Below are positions 11,152 through 19,716 of a stretch of DNA of 64,000 nucleotides, one piece after another. Positions within the stretch are counted from its first letter, which is position 1, and each line of letters opens with the position of its first letter. A program made the translations under genes and the position numbers. The notes under the pieces were generated by a model that worked only from the letters and a program-made list of their open reading frames with translations, searched no databases and was not told the origin of the DNA. This DNA is from Methylocaldum marinum (GTDB taxonomy: Bacteria; Pseudomonadota; Gammaproteobacteria; Methylococcales; Methylococcaceae), in NCBI RefSeq assembly GCF_003584645.1, contig NZ_AP017928.1, forward strand, positions 4,157,501-4,221,500, in the 5' to 3' direction.

Positions 11152-11586
11152 TCAGGTACGCCATGGGTGTTCCGGCAGATCGGAAACTCCGATGACCTCG
11201 CATCCGGCCATCGCAACCTTGTGATCGTTCTCGACCGTGCTGCCGCTAGCGCCGATTGCACCGATCAGAACGCCGTCGGCATTCACGATCGGAAGGCCGC
11301 CCGGAAACGTGATCAGGCCCTCGTTCGAAACTTCGATTCCGTACAAAGAGCCGCCGGGTTGCGACATCTTGCCGATTTCGCCGGTGGGCATGCCGAAGAA
11401 ACAGGCGGTTTTGGCTTTGCGGATCGCGATGTCGATGCTGCCCACCCAAGCATCGTCCATACGGGCAAACGCTTTCAGAGTCGCGCCCGAGTCCACCACC
11501 GCAATGCAACTGCGCGCGCCGATCTCCTCGGATTTCTTGAGTGCCGCCGCGACGGCGCGCTGCGCTTCCACATAGCTGACGTGCAT
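11152..11586 (-). CDS. GlcG/HbpS-family (DUF336) heme-binding-like protein
   Basis: A 144-residue single-domain protein of the GlcG/HbpS family: [48 protein letters not shown] and DHKVAMAG are the typical blocks. Family members bind heme or cobalamin-like ligands or occur as subunits near diol and glycolate oxidation genes; exact function is mostly unknown. It has no signal peptide, so it is cytoplasmic. First gene of the minus-strand run with the SRPBCC protein and the dehydrogenase. A paralogue of the same family lies at 56397-56834. Confidence 0.88.
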   Translation of the reverse strand: MHVSYVEAQRAVAAALKKSEEIGARSCIAVVDSGATLKAFARMDDAWVGSIDIAIRKAKTACFFGMPTGEIGKMSQPGGSLYGIEVSNEGLITFPGGLPIVNADGVLIGAIGASGSTVENDHKVAMAGCEVIGVSDLPEHPWRT

Positions 11587-11858
11587 GGCCTTTCCCTCCG
11601 TCGATTCGATAAATGTCTTCGACCATCCGGACAGCGGCGGGTTGCAGCTCCGGTGCTCGAAATTTGTGGCAGGTGACCGCAGCCGGGAGTTAACCGCAAA
11701 CGGTATAAACTCAACCGTCGGTGTGACGGATCGGCACCCCTCGCATTACGTATGGTCTAACGTTCCAAGGCGGAGCCGATCTTCGGAGCGGCATCGCCGA
11801 GCAGTAGTGTTTATTAAGGTATCCGGAGATGAATTCTTAAGCGAAAGAAGGAGGGTTT

Positions 11859-12884
11859 ATGTCTGAAGACTCGGCACATATAGCCGCGCGGATGGTCACG
11901 CCGGGCAAGGGACTGCTGGCGGCCGACGAGAGTACCGGTACGATCGGGAAGCGATTCAAGAAACTCGGCATCGAATGTACCGAGCAAACGCGCCTGGCGT
12001 ATCGCGAGATGTTATTTACCTCGCCGGACCTCGAAAAGTATATCAGCGGCGTGATTTTGTTCGATGAGACGATCCGTCAGAGGGCATCCGACGGCAGGCC
12101 TATTCCGGAGCTCCTCGCCGAAAAAGGCATTATTCCCGGCATCAAGGTCGACAAGGGGCTGGTCGACCTACCGTTCTTTCCGGGCGAACGGTTCACTCAA
12201 GGGCTCGACGGCCTGGCCGACCGGCTCGACGAATATCGCCGGATGGGGGCACGCTTCGCCAAATGGCGCGCGGTAATCGCTATCGGCGAGGGCACCCCCA
12301 CGTCGCAATGTTTGCGCGCCAACGCCGACGCGCTGGCGCGTTATGCGGGTCTTTGCCAGGTTCACGGGCTGGTGCCTATCGTCGAGCCGGAAGTGCTGAT
12401 GGACGGTGCGCATGACATCAAAACCTGCCGGTGGGCGACCGAAGCGGCATTGCACGAAGTCTTCGATGCGCTCGTGCGCTACCGCATTGTATTCAAGGAC
12501 ATGATCTTGAAGCCCAACATGGTGCTCTCCGGGACGGACTGTCCGCGCCGGGCGCCACCGGACGAAGTCGCCGACATGACCGTGGCTTGTCTCAGACGAA
12601 CCGTGCCGGCGGCGGTCGCCGGTATCGCTTTCCTGTCCGGTGGCCAGAGCGATACGACGGCCAGCGCCAATCTCAATGCGATCAATGTCAAGGCTCAGAC
12701 CATGAAAACCCCCTGGACGCTGACTTTCTCGTTCAGCCGCGCCTTACAGGCATCACCCATGGCCATCTGGCTCGGCCGGCCGGAAAACACGGCCGCGGCT
12801 CAGCAGGCCCTCATCCGGCGCGCACGCTTCAACGGAGCCGCGGGGCTGGGTCAATACGATCCCGAGACGGAACACGCGGCCTAG
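11859..12884 (+). CDS. class I fructose-bisphosphate aldolase
   Basis: A 341-residue aldolase of the animal/plant-like class I type. The signature GKGLLAADESTGTIGKRF is at residues 17-34; the Schiff-base lysine lies in DMILKPNMVLSG; phosphate-binding IAFLSGGQSD follows. It cleaves fructose-1,6-bisphosphate to glyceraldehyde-3-phosphate and dihydroxyacetone phosphate in glycolysis/gluconeogenesis or, in C1-utilisers, sugar-phosphate cycles. AGGAGG lies six bases upstream of the ATG. It stands alone, divergent from the HbpS-like gene, with a repeat element downstream. Unlike the usual eukaryotic enzyme it lacks the C-terminal Tyr. Confidence 0.95.
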   Translation: MSEDSAHIAARMVTPGKGLLAADESTGTIGKRFKKLGIECTEQTRLAYREMLFTSPDLEKYISGVILFDETIRQRASDGRPIPELLAEKGIIPGIKVDKGLVDLPFFPGERFTQGLDGLADRLDEYRRMGARFAKWRAVIAIGEGTPTSQCLRANADALARYAGLCQVHGLVPIVEPEVLMDGAHDIKTCRWATEAALHEVFDALVRYRIVFKDMILKPNMVLSGTDCPRRAPPDEVADMTVACLRRTVPAAVAGIAFLSGGQSDTTASANLNAINVKAQTMKTPWTLTFSFSRALQASPMAIWLGRPENTAAAQQALIRRARFNGAAGLGQYDPETEHAA

Positions 12885-12925
12885 AACTTAGGGCAGGCCG
12901 TAGCCTAGGCCGGTACACGCTTATG

Positions 12926-13083
12926 CCAAATCGCTTTCAATAAGGAATTCATTTTCGTAGGGTGGGTTAGGCGCACATTAACACTGACCGATGACCGATC
13001 ACTGCGCTTCGCGTGCGCCGTAACCCACCGAGCGACCTCGAATCGGTTGGTTACGCGGAGGCTGTCCTGAGCCTGTCGAAGGG
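12926..13083 (+). repeat. dispersed repeat A, copy 1 (~158 bp)
   Basis: Almost the same sequence occurs at 63841-64000. It contains GTAGGGTGGGTTAGGCGCAC and the partly complementary GTGCGCCGTAACCCACC, so it can fold into a long hairpin, followed by CCTGTCGAAGG. Short relatives with only the palindromic ends lie at 27076, 36404 and 52481. Confidence 0.8.
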
Positions 13084-13092
13084 CTAACCCGG

Positions 13093-13123
13093 CATCGATG
13101 GGTTTCGCTTCGCTCTACCCATC
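13093..13123 (-). repeat. 31-bp repeat C, inverted relative to 24586-24616
   Basis: The 31 bases are the exact reverse complement of 24586-24616 (core GGGTAGAGCGAAGCGAAACC). This abuts repeat A, giving a composite intergenic block between the aldolase and the regulator gene. Confidence 0.75.
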
Positions 13124-13274
13124 CTCGATGAATGTCCACTTGAGTGCCGATTGGAATTAGGTGTCGCTCACACGGTTTGTCGCCGTGCCCGATCAACCCG
13201 GCCTACATTGATAGCCGGGTTGATAAATCCTACCGGCTCAAAAAGATTGACCGTAAACTGAAGGTGTGGTCTAT

Positions 13275-13304
13275 AATTTCTGTTAATTCTGAAAATTCAG
13301 GAAT
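13275..13304 (+). promoter_or_regulatory. putative GbsR-type operator 1
   Basis: CTGAAAATTCAG (13289-13300) is a palindrome (CTGAA-AA-TTCAG), embedded in ATTTCTGTTAATTCTGAAAA. A near copy lies at 13854-13878 before the downstream operon. The position, 10 bases before the regulator start, suggests autorepression. Confidence 0.6.
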
Positions 13305-13309
13305 GCTCT

Positions 13310-13837
13310 ATGAAGCTCACGCCGGTCATGGAAAAGTATGTTCTGCACTGGGGCGAAATGGGCTCCCGCTGGGGTGTCAATCGCACCGTGGCGCAGATCC
13401 ACGCTCTCCTTTACCTTGCGGGAAAGCCCCTGACCGCCGACGAGATCGCCGAAACCCTTGGGGTGGCGCGTTCGAATGTCAGCACCAGTCTCAAGGAGTT
13501 GCAGAGCTGGGGCTTGGTCAAGCTGCTGCATGTCAAAGGCGACCGCCGTGATCACTTCGAAGCGCTTTCGGATCTGTGGGACACCTTTTTTGCGATTGCC
13601 GAGAACCGCAAGCGTCGCGAGCTGGACCCGACCCTGACCGTGCTCCGGGAGTGTGTGCTCGATGGCGATGAGGACGAAAGCGGGCCGGAGGTGCAGCGCC
13701 GTATCGAGGCGGCGGCCCAGTTCCTGGAACGGCTGCTGTCCTGGTACGACCAGATGCGGCGCTTGCCGAGGCCGGTATTAGTGAAGCTGCTGGATCTGGG
13801 GGCAAAGGTCGAGAGACTGTTGAGCTCGAAGGGCTGA
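13310..13837 (+). CDS. GbsR/MarR-family transcriptional regulator
   Basis: A 175-residue winged-helix regulator. The start MKLTPVMEKYVLHWGEMGSRWG and the helix-turn-helix LTADEIAETLGVARSNVSTS (about 44-63) are typical of the GbsR branch of MarR proteins; the C-terminal half is helical and probably dimerises. AGGA lies seven bases upstream. The same palindromic element occurs just before this gene and just before the next, so it most likely represses itself and the SDR-DUF2269-DUF4166 operon. Inducer unknown. Confidence 0.88.
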   Translation: MKLTPVMEKYVLHWGEMGSRWGVNRTVAQIHALLYLAGKPLTADEIAETLGVARSNVSTSLKELQSWGLVKLLHVKGDRRDHFEALSDLWDTFFAIAENRKRRELDPTLTVLRECVLDGDEDESGPEVQRRIEAAAQFLERLLSWYDQMRRLPRPVLVKLLDLGAKVERLLSSKG

Positions 13838-13851
13838 TTTCTTTTGTCTTT

Positions 13852-13879
13852 ATATTTCTGTCATTACTGAAAATTCGGA
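13852..13879 (+). promoter_or_regulatory. putative GbsR-type operator 2
   Basis: ATTTCTGTCATTACTGAAAA followed by TTCGG repeats the element seen at 13275-13304 with few changes; the palindrome core is CTGAAAATTCGG (13867-13878). It lies 20 bases before the start of the SDR-DoxX gene, right before its AAGGAGGT ribosome binding site. Confidence 0.6.
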
Positions 13880-13898
13880 ACATAAAGGAGGTAATGCG

Positions 13899-15179
13899 AT
13901 GCGAGTGTTTGTGACCGGAGCCTCCGGATTCATAGGGCGCCATATCGTGCCGGCATTGCTGCGCGAAGGCCACGAGGTCATCGCGGGCGTGCATCGACGC
14001 TTCGTATTTCTCGATGTGCCGGGCGTGGAATCAGTTGCCGTCGATTTCGCGTGTCAGACCGGGCCGGACGACTGGGTTCCTCGCTTATCGGGGGTGGACG
14101 CAGTGATCAACGCGGTCGGAATCATCGCCGAGCGCGGGAACAGCCGCTTCGACAACCTGCATCGCGATGCCCCGATAGCCCTGTTCGAGGCGTGCCGCCG
14201 GGCCGGCGTCCGGAAAGTCATTCAAATCTCGGCTTTAGGCGCCGACGACTCGGCGTTCAGCCGCTATCACCTGAGTAAACTGGCCGCGGACGATTTTTTG
14301 GAAACGACGGATCTCGACTGGACCGTCCTCCAGCCTTCGCTGGTGTTCGGACCCGGCGGTCAGAGTTCGGATCTGTTCTGCGCGCTGGCGGCCTTGCCGC
14401 TCATACCGCTGGTCGGCGACGGAGGCCAGAGAATTCAGCCGGTCCACGTGGACGATCTGACGCGGATCGTGCTGCGGCTGCTGAAACCCGGTGCGCCGGC
14501 GCGCCTCCGGCTTCCCGTGGTGGGTCCCGAACCGATGACCTTGCGCGAATGCCTGAGCGTGTTCAGACACTGGTTGGGCTACGGGCCGGCGCGTTTCGCA
14601 CCGATACCTTACGGCTGGATTCTGCCGATTGCGAACGGAGTCGGCGCGGTGACGGCGACACCGCTCAACGGAGAAGCGCTACGTATGCTGGAGCAGGGCA
14701 ACGTGGGGGATCCCGAGATCTTGTCCGACCGGCTCGGCTTTCGGACTCGAGCATTGACGGATGTCCTCCGGGAGCGGCCGGCAACCCCCGCGGAAAGAAC
14801 CTATGCCGGGCTGTCCCTGATCATCCCCGCGCTTCGGTATGCTTTGGCGCTGCTTTGGATAGGGTCGGGACTGACCTCGGCCTTCTTTTTCCCGGAGCAT
14901 GAAAGTCTCGCGCTTTTGGCGGCCGCGGGGATTACCGGCGCGCCGGCTCCCTGGGTGCTGTACGGCGCCGCAGCGATGGACCTGTTTCTCGGTGTCGCTT
15001 TGCTGGTGCGTTTTCACGTGGTCCGGGTCGGAATCCTCCAGCTCCTGGCCATGCTGGCCTACACCGCGGTCATCACCGTAAACCTGCCCGAATTCTGGCT
15101 GCATCCCTTCGCACCGATTGCGAAGAACATTCCTATTTTCATCGCCACCTTGGCGGTCATGGCTGCGGAGAAACGCTGA
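13899..15179 (+). CDS. SDR-family NAD(P)-binding protein fused to DoxX-like membrane domain
   Basis: A 426-residue fusion. Residues 1-290 are an atypical SDR/NmrA-like Rossmann domain (GASGFIGRHI at 7-16; RKVIQISALGADD; later YHLSKLAADD with the YxxxK pair). Residues about 300-426 contain four hydrophobic helices of the DoxX-like family. Such fusions are common next to DUF2269 and DUF4166 genes. A perfect AAGGAGGT precedes the ATG. The stop overlaps the next start by one base, so the three genes form a translationally coupled operon. Likely a membrane-tethered oxidoreductase; substrate unknown. Confidence 0.88.
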   Translation: MRVFVTGASGFIGRHIVPALLREGHEVIAGVHRRFVFLDVPGVESVAVDFACQTGPDDWVPRLSGVDAVINAVGIIAERGNSRFDNLHRDAPIALFEACRRAGVRKVIQISALGADDSAFSRYHLSKLAADDFLETTDLDWTVLQPSLVFGPGGQSSDLFCALAALPLIPLVGDGGQRIQPVHVDDLTRIVLRLLKPGAPARLRLPVVGPEPMTLRECLSVFRHWLGYGPARFAPIPYGWILPIANGVGAVTATPLNGEALRMLEQGNVGDPEILSDRLGFRTRALTDVLRERPATPAERTYAGLSLIIPALRYALALLWIGSGLTSAFFFPEHESLALLAAAGITGAPAPWVLYGAAAMDLFLGVALLVRFHVVRVGILQLLAMLAYTAVITVNLPEFWLHPFAPIAKNIPIFIATLAVMAAEKR

Positions 15180-15649
15180 TGGACGTTCTGATCATCAAAT
15201 GGGTCCATATCCTGAGCTCGATGTTCCTGTTCGGCACCGGCATGGGGACGGCCTTTTTCAAATTCACCACGGACCTGAGCCGGAATGTGCCGGCGATGGC
15301 GATCGTCAACCGGCGGGTGGTGCTGGCCGATTGGCTGTTCACGACGCCGACCGTGATCGTCCAGCCGGTGTCCGGCTTTGTCCTGGCCGCGCTCTACGGC
15401 TATCCGCTCGATTCGCCGTGGCTGGTCGCATCGGTGCTGATGTATGTCGTCGCCGGCGGCTGCTGGCTGCCGGTCGTATACCTTCAAATCCGCATGCGCA
15501 ACGACTGCGATCGGGCGCTGGCCACCGGCGAGCCGCTGCCCGACCGGTATTGGCACGACCTGAACAAATGGGTTTGGTTGGGGGTGCCGGCCTTCTTCGC
15601 CATGCTCGCCACGCTATATCTGATGGTTTACAAACCGACATTCGATTGA
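15179..15649 (+). CDS. DUF2269 family membrane protein
   Basis: A 156-residue integral membrane protein with four predicted helices (about 5-25, 45-68, 75-98, 130-150). The motif WVHILSSMFLFGTGMGTAFF is characteristic of DUF2269. Start overlaps the upstream SDR-DoxX stop by one base (TGATG). The family has no proven function; it co-occurs with SDR and DUF4166 proteins, which suggests a shared membrane oxidoreductase complex. Confidence 0.87.
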   Translation: MDVLIIKWVHILSSMFLFGTGMGTAFFKFTTDLSRNVPAMAIVNRRVVLADWLFTTPTVIVQPVSGFVLAALYGYPLDSPWLVASVLMYVVAGGCWLPVVYLQIRMRNDCDRALATGEPLPDRYWHDLNKWVWLGVPAFFAMLATLYLMVYKPTFD

Positions 15650-15666
15650 ACAAGGGGATGATAGTG

Positions 15667-16275
15667 ATGACCGTACACGATTTGCCCGTCTTTCGGCGGG
15701 TTCTCGGCGAGGAACATTGGGCCCGGCTCGCGCCGGCCGTGCGCCGCCATTACGATCTTTCGCCGGCGTCCGCCGAGGGCCTGATTCTCCAGGGTGTCAT
15801 GGAGGAAATTCGCCATTCGCCCCTGATCAAGCCTTGGCTGGTGATCGCCCGATGGTTCAAGGCGCTGGTGCCTTATCCGGGCGACAATATCCCCGTCGAG
15901 GTTCGGAATGCAACCGATCCGGACAAACCCGACGTCCTTTACTGGCATCGAACCTTTTCTTTCCCGGACGGCCGGACCACCGAGTTCTTGTCCCGCATGG
16001 AGCCGGCGGGCAGCGGCGAGGTCGTCGAGATTCTACGCTTCGGGGTCGGCATCCGCATGCGGCTGGCCGTGCGGGACGGGGCGCTGGTGTATACGGGCCT
16101 GGAGCACTGCTGGAAAGTCGGGCCCGTGATGATCGGAATTCCCAACTGGCTACTGCTCGGGAATGCCGTTATCGTCGAGAGTCCGGTGTCCGATGACGAA
16201 GTGCGCCTGGACTTCGAGATCGTGCATCCATGGCTCGGGCGAACCTTCGCCTATCGCGGCCGGTTTCGGACGTGA
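15667..16275 (+). CDS. DUF4166 family protein
   Basis: A 202-residue soluble protein (FRRVLGEEHWARLAPAVRRHY, then IEVLRFG-type blocks VVEILRFGVGIRMRLAVRDG and a final HPWLGRTFAYRGRF) matching DUF4166. The ATG at 15667 is preferred: AAGGGG ends nine bases upstream, whereas the ATG at 15658 abuts it. The longer frame that opens upstream overlaps the DUF2269 gene in another frame and is not coding. Third gene of the putatively GbsR-controlled operon, 17 bases after DUF2269. Function unknown. Confidence 0.85.
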   Translation: MTVHDLPVFRRVLGEEHWARLAPAVRRHYDLSPASAEGLILQGVMEEIRHSPLIKPWLVIARWFKALVPYPGDNIPVEVRNATDPDKPDVLYWHRTFSFPDGRTTEFLSRMEPAGSGEVVEILRFGVGIRMRLAVRDGALVYTGLEHCWKVGPVMIGIPNWLLLGNAVIVESPVSDDEVRLDFEIVHPWLGRTFAYRGRFRT

Positions 16276-16312
16276 TGGCCGTGGCCGTACGAGCCGCCGG
16301 CCGGAAACCGGC

Positions 16313-17194
16313 CTACGGCCGCGGAACCCGGAACTTACGCCCTTCCGACTGCAGTACCAAACTGTCGGATCGGATCTCCAGCAGCTCCGCGCCGGCCTGG
16401 ATGCGGTCACCGACCTGGTATTTTTTCATATCGATAATGGCGAAGCGTTCCTCGGGCTGCTCGGAATACGCGAATACATTGATCGTGATGGGCCCCAGAC
16501 GCTGCTGAAAATCGACGGGCAGGGCGTTGAGCAAGGGAAGGTCTGGTTTATCCGCGTGATCCCGGGGCGGCGGATTGCGAGGTTCCGGTTTGATTGCGGG
16601 AGCCCGTAACGCGACCGCAGGCTCAATGCGCTCGCTTGCCGAAGGTTCGGGCACGGTTTCCTGATCGATCGGTTGCCGCGTTTTTTCCGCCGGTCTGCCC
16701 AGTCGCTCATCAGCCGTCGGCGCCGACGGGTGTTCCGGGACTTCGGAGGCGACGGGCTTGGGCCTGGAAACCGTTGGCCGCGATGCCGCCGGATCGCCGC
16801 CTTTGTCGGCCATCGCGATTGGGCGCCGGCTTGTCGGCGGCGGGGCCGTCTGCACGAGTGCCGGCGGCACCGGCGCTTGGATCTTCGCCGAGCTCGGCTC
16901 GGCCGGGGCCGAGTCCGGCGGAGCAGTGGGAATGCCGGAAGTAGCCCTGGTTCCAATCGTCCGTTCCGCGGACTCGGCCACGCCGGGCCGGATGACCGGC
17001 TCGCCGGGCGCTCCTCGGGTAAACCAAAGGTAGCCCAGCACGGTGCCGTTCAGCGCAATGAGAAACACTGCCATCCAGGCCCAGCCGCGACGCTCCGGCG
17101 GCGCCCGATCGAGCGGGACGGGAGCGGGCGGTGCGGTCGGTACTGCTTGCCGTTCGCGTTCCGATTTGCGGAGTGCTTCGAGTATATAGGACAT
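16313..17194 (-). CDS. gspB: type II secretion assembly protein GspB
   Basis: A 293-residue bitopic protein. MSYILEALRKSERERQ is the standard GspB N-terminus; a single helix follows at about 38-58 (WAWMAVFLIALNGTVLGYLW); residues 70-215 are a Pro/Ala-rich periplasmic linker; the C-terminal 70 residues (LPVDFQQRLGPITINVFAYS ... RFAIIDMKKYQVGDRI) are the T2SSB domain. With ExeA/GspA, GspB is known to help the secretin cross the peptidoglycan. It starts 16 bases after the exeA stop. The rest of the gsp operon is not in the window. Confidence 0.9.
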   Translation of the reverse strand: MSYILEALRKSERERQAVPTAPPAPVPLDRAPPERRGWAWMAVFLIALNGTVLGYLWFTRGAPGEPVIRPGVAESAERTIGTRATSGIPTAPPDSAPAEPSSAKIQAPVPPALVQTAPPPTSRRPIAMADKGGDPAASRPTVSRPKPVASEVPEHPSAPTADERLGRPAEKTRQPIDQETVPEPSASERIEPAVALRAPAIKPEPRNPPPRDHADKPDLPLLNALPVDFQQRLGPITINVFAYSEQPEERFAIIDMKKYQVGDRIQAGAELLEIRSDSLVLQSEGRKFRVPRP

Positions 17195-17210
17195 CGGCGC
17201 TGTTCCAGTA

Positions 17211-18884
17211 TCAATGAGAACGTGAGCTTAGCCTCGGAACGCCGGAATCGTCGGCTCGCTTGGCAAGATGAACCATGGTGTAGGGACCTGCCACGCCGTC
17301 CGGAGCCAATCCGTGTTCCGCCTGAAATGCAATGACCCTGTCCCTCAACGAAGCATCGAAATAATCGTCGGCGCCGTCTTGGGCCGGTGCGCGCAATACG
17401 TGCCTCAGCCACCTCACGGTTTCGCCCTTGCTGCCCATAGCCAGAGCCGGAGCGTCGCCGCCCGGCGGTTTCCAAAGCACGATGGCGCTGCCCCTCCAAA
17501 ACGGCAGGATGTCGGCGAGGCCGAAGGTACGCTTGCGCTCGCCGAGACTGAGTTCGATCTTTTCGTCTCGAATGCCCACTATAGCCGCATAGCGCTTTGC
17601 CCCATCCGGCGTGGCAAACTCGAGTACGGCGGGATGGTCGAGATTTCGCAGTTGAAACCAGTTGCCGTTGATCGGAAGACAGCGAAGTCCTTTCTGTTCG
17701 GCGACTCGGCACGGGTCCGATGTCCCGTCCGGCAGGTCGATTCGCCACAGGGACAAGAGGCTGGCAAAAGCTTTGTCCCGGGTCAAGCCGGGATCTGCGA
17801 TCAGCTCGGAAAACGAGGGTTCGGCTTCGGCCGTCACGATCGGGACGGTATCGGCGGATTTTGCCGGCGCTGCAACTTGCGCTGAGAAAGACGGGGCGTC
17901 CGGTTTCGATGGATCGTCGGTCGCGAGCGGATTCCACAATGTCGACAGCTGTCTCGGCACGGCTGCCGGCGCGGAGCGGAGCGCATAGCCGGCATAGAGC
18001 GAGCCGGCGACGGAAAGTACGGCCAGAACCGCTAGGGGTGTGGCGGCCGAGGAGCGCACGGACACTCCGATGCCGCGCTTGGGCATCAGTTCCCGGGCCG
18101 CCTTGCGGGCGATCACAAAGCTTACGGATGGTTTGCCCAGACTGTAGGCTCCCAGCAACGCCCGGTCGCAAATCAGATTGATGAGACGCGGAATGCCACC
18201 CGACCGGCGATGGATTTCGCCGACGGCCAGCCGGCTGAATAGCGAATCTGCGGCGCCGCTGACGGCAAGCCGATGCCGGATATAAGCTGCTGTTTCCCGG
18301 ACATTCAGCGGACGCAGGTGAAAGCGCGCCGATATTCGCTGCGAAAGCTGCCGCAAGTGCGGTTGCGCCAGGAGCGCGCCGAGTTCGGGCTGTCCGACCA
18401 GGATGAATTGCAGCAGTTTGGCCTGATGGGTCTCCAGGTTGGTGAGTAGGCGGATTTGTTCCAGAACTTCGTAGCTGAGGTTCTGTGCTTCGTCGATGAG
18501 AACGATGGTCCGTCTGCCTCGTGCGTGCCTTTCGAGCAAATAACGGTTCAGCAGATCGATCAGCTGTTTCAGGCTTGCCAGGTCTTCGGAATACGCTATG
18601 TGCAGTTCGTCGCAAATGCTGGCGAGCAGTTCGCGGGGACTTAGACGGGGATTGAAAATCAGGGCGAGGTCTACGTCCTCGGGGAGCTGGTCGAGAAGGC
18701 AGCGGCACAAGGTCGTTTTTCCGGTTCCGACCTCTCCCGTCAACACGACGAAGCCTCCGCCCGCGCCTATCCCGTAGGTAAGATGTGCTAGCGCTTCCTG
18801 GTGCTGTGGGCTCGGATAGAGATAGCGCGGGTTCGGGGCGATGGAAAAGGGCGGCTCGCTGAGATGAAAATACGGCGCGTACAT
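17211..18884 (-). CDS. ExeA/GspA-type AAA+ ATPase with peptidoglycan-binding domain
   Basis: A 557-residue protein. MYAPYFHLSEPPFSIAPNPR is the ExeA-family start; Walker A GEVGTGKT is at 50-57 and Walker B TIVLIDEAQN at 126-135; a transmembrane helix lies around 283-298; a putative peptidoglycan-binding type-1 domain is near the C-terminus (about 470-535, motif MGSKGETVRWLRHVL ... FQAEHGLAPDGVAGPYT). With GspB it forms the complex that inserts the type II secretin into the envelope. Two-gene operon exeA-gspB. Confidence 0.93.
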   Translation of the reverse strand: MYAPYFHLSEPPFSIAPNPRYLYPSPQHQEALAHLTYGIGAGGGFVVLTGEVGTGKTTLCRCLLDQLPEDVDLALIFNPRLSPRELLASICDELHIAYSEDLASLKQLIDLLNRYLLERHARGRRTIVLIDEAQNLSYEVLEQIRLLTNLETHQAKLLQFILVGQPELGALLAQPHLRQLSQRISARFHLRPLNVRETAAYIRHRLAVSGAADSLFSRLAVGEIHRRSGGIPRLINLICDRALLGAYSLGKPSVSFVIARKAARELMPKRGIGVSVRSSAATPLAVLAVLSVAGSLYAGYALRSAPAAVPRQLSTLWNPLATDDPSKPDAPSFSAQVAAPAKSADTVPIVTAEAEPSFSELIADPGLTRDKAFASLLSLWRIDLPDGTSDPCRVAEQKGLRCLPINGNWFQLRNLDHPAVLEFATPDGAKRYAAIVGIRDEKIELSLGERKRTFGLADILPFWRGSAIVLWKPPGGDAPALAMGSKGETVRWLRHVLRAPAQDGADDYFDASLRDRVIAFQAEHGLAPDGVAGPYTMVHLAKRADDSGVPRLSSRSH

Positions 18885-19016
18885 GATGGAATGCGAGAGG
18901 TCCCGAGTACCGGTTCGGTTTCAGATCTGATTCGACGATACCATTGCGTCGGCGGTGACTGTCAAGCGTAGGTTGCGCATGCCGACGAAGGCGGGTAGCC
19001 GCTTCCCACATGCCCT

Positions 19017-19469
19017 CTAAGCATCCGATCCCGACGATCGGGCCATCATCCAAATCAGCATTTCTTCGTTAATGTCCTCGGCTTCCTCCGAATCGGCTGG
19101 AGGATTAGTAACTAAGCCATCGGCCTCGTGCAGTTTCAGGAGGTGCTCGACGGTCTCGTTGAGGGTCATCCCCCGCTCCTTGGCCAGCTTGGCGAGAGCG
19201 GCATAGGTGCTCTTCTTGAGACTCATCCGCTGCAAGTTGGCCGAGCATTGGCGCTGGTTCAGGGCATTCTGGAGGCGTTTCCAGCCGGTATCGTTCAGAT
19301 GCCGTTCTATCCATTCGTTCAAACGGCAGAGGTCCGAACACAGAGCGAGCTGCTCGGTCGCGCCCGATATGTGAGTTACTAATATTTCCCGTGCTTTGCC
19401 GGGCTCTTTGAGCATCCGCTGTAAGTAAATTAGCGCAGCTTCATATTTTTCGGCTTTCAGTCCGCGCAT
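19017..19469 (-). CDS. MatP-like ribbon-helix-helix DNA-binding protein
   Basis: A 150-residue protein, the same length as E. coli MatP. The central segment NEWIERHLND (51-60) and the C-terminal ribbon-helix-helix (MSLKKSTYAALAKLAKERGM..., 82-112) line up with WIDKHMN and the RHH of MatP as I recall them; the N-terminus is helical as in MatP, whereas the last 35 residues are acidic. MatP organises the Ter macrodomain through 13-bp matS sites. Here four copies of a TNAGTWACTNA palindrome lie in and just upstream of the gene, suggesting autoregulation. It could instead be a smaller RHH regulator; assignment is by eye. AGGAT precedes the ATG. Confidence 0.6.
   Translation of the reverse strand: MRGLKAEKYEAALIYLQRMLKEPGKAREILVTHISGATEQLALCSDLCRLNEWIERHLNDTGWKRLQNALNQRQCSANLQRMSLKKSTYAALAKLAKERGMTLNETVEHLLKLHEADGLVTNPPADSEEAEDINEEMLIWMMARSSGSDA
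19105..19115. promoter_or_regulatory. palindrome TTAGTAACTAA (site 1, intragenic)
   Basis: A perfect TTAGT-A-ACTAA palindrome inside the 3' part of the MatP-like gene; related to the three sites upstream. Confidence 0.4.
19372..19382. promoter_or_regulatory. palindrome TGAGTTACTAA (site 2, intragenic)
   Basis: Same TNAGTWACTNA motif, inside the 5' part of the MatP-like gene. Confidence 0.4.
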
Positions 19470-19481
19470 AGATCATCCTCA

Positions 19482-19492
19482 TTAGTTACTCA
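19482..19492. promoter_or_regulatory. palindrome TTAGTTACTCA (site 3)
   Basis: Lies 13 bases upstream of the start codon of the MatP-like gene, overlapping or just past its ribosome binding site. Confidence 0.5.
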
Positions 19493-19536
19493 TTAAAGCC
19501 AAAAACCGATAGACCTAAGCCATGGCTTGAACTTTG

Positions 19537-19553
19537 TGAGTTACTCATGAGTA
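19537..19553. promoter_or_regulatory. palindrome TGAGTTACTCA plus half-site TGAGTA (site 4)
   Basis: A perfect TGAGT-T-ACTCA palindrome, immediately followed by another TGAGTA half-site, about 70 bases upstream of the MatP-like gene, in promoter position. Confidence 0.5.
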
Positions 19554-19716
19554 TTAAGACCAAACCTGGACGAAAGGTCAATTCCGGACTTTAAGCATCG
19601 TGTGGAGCCTCTTTAAGGAAGCTCTGATTAAGTCTCCAATTCGGAGAAGCGAGCTGTGCCACGGATTTCCGATATGGCCTCGTGACCGTTGGGGTGGGGA
19701 GTTCAAAATACGCAGA

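Noticed and set aside
15118..15666. N-terminal extension of the DUF4166 protein
   Set aside because: This part overlaps DUF2269 in another frame and its translation is not protein-like.
17050..19053. 667-codon minus-strand frame across gspB/exeA
   Set aside because: It is an out-of-frame reading of exeA; composition is Arg/Ser-rich and no motif is present.
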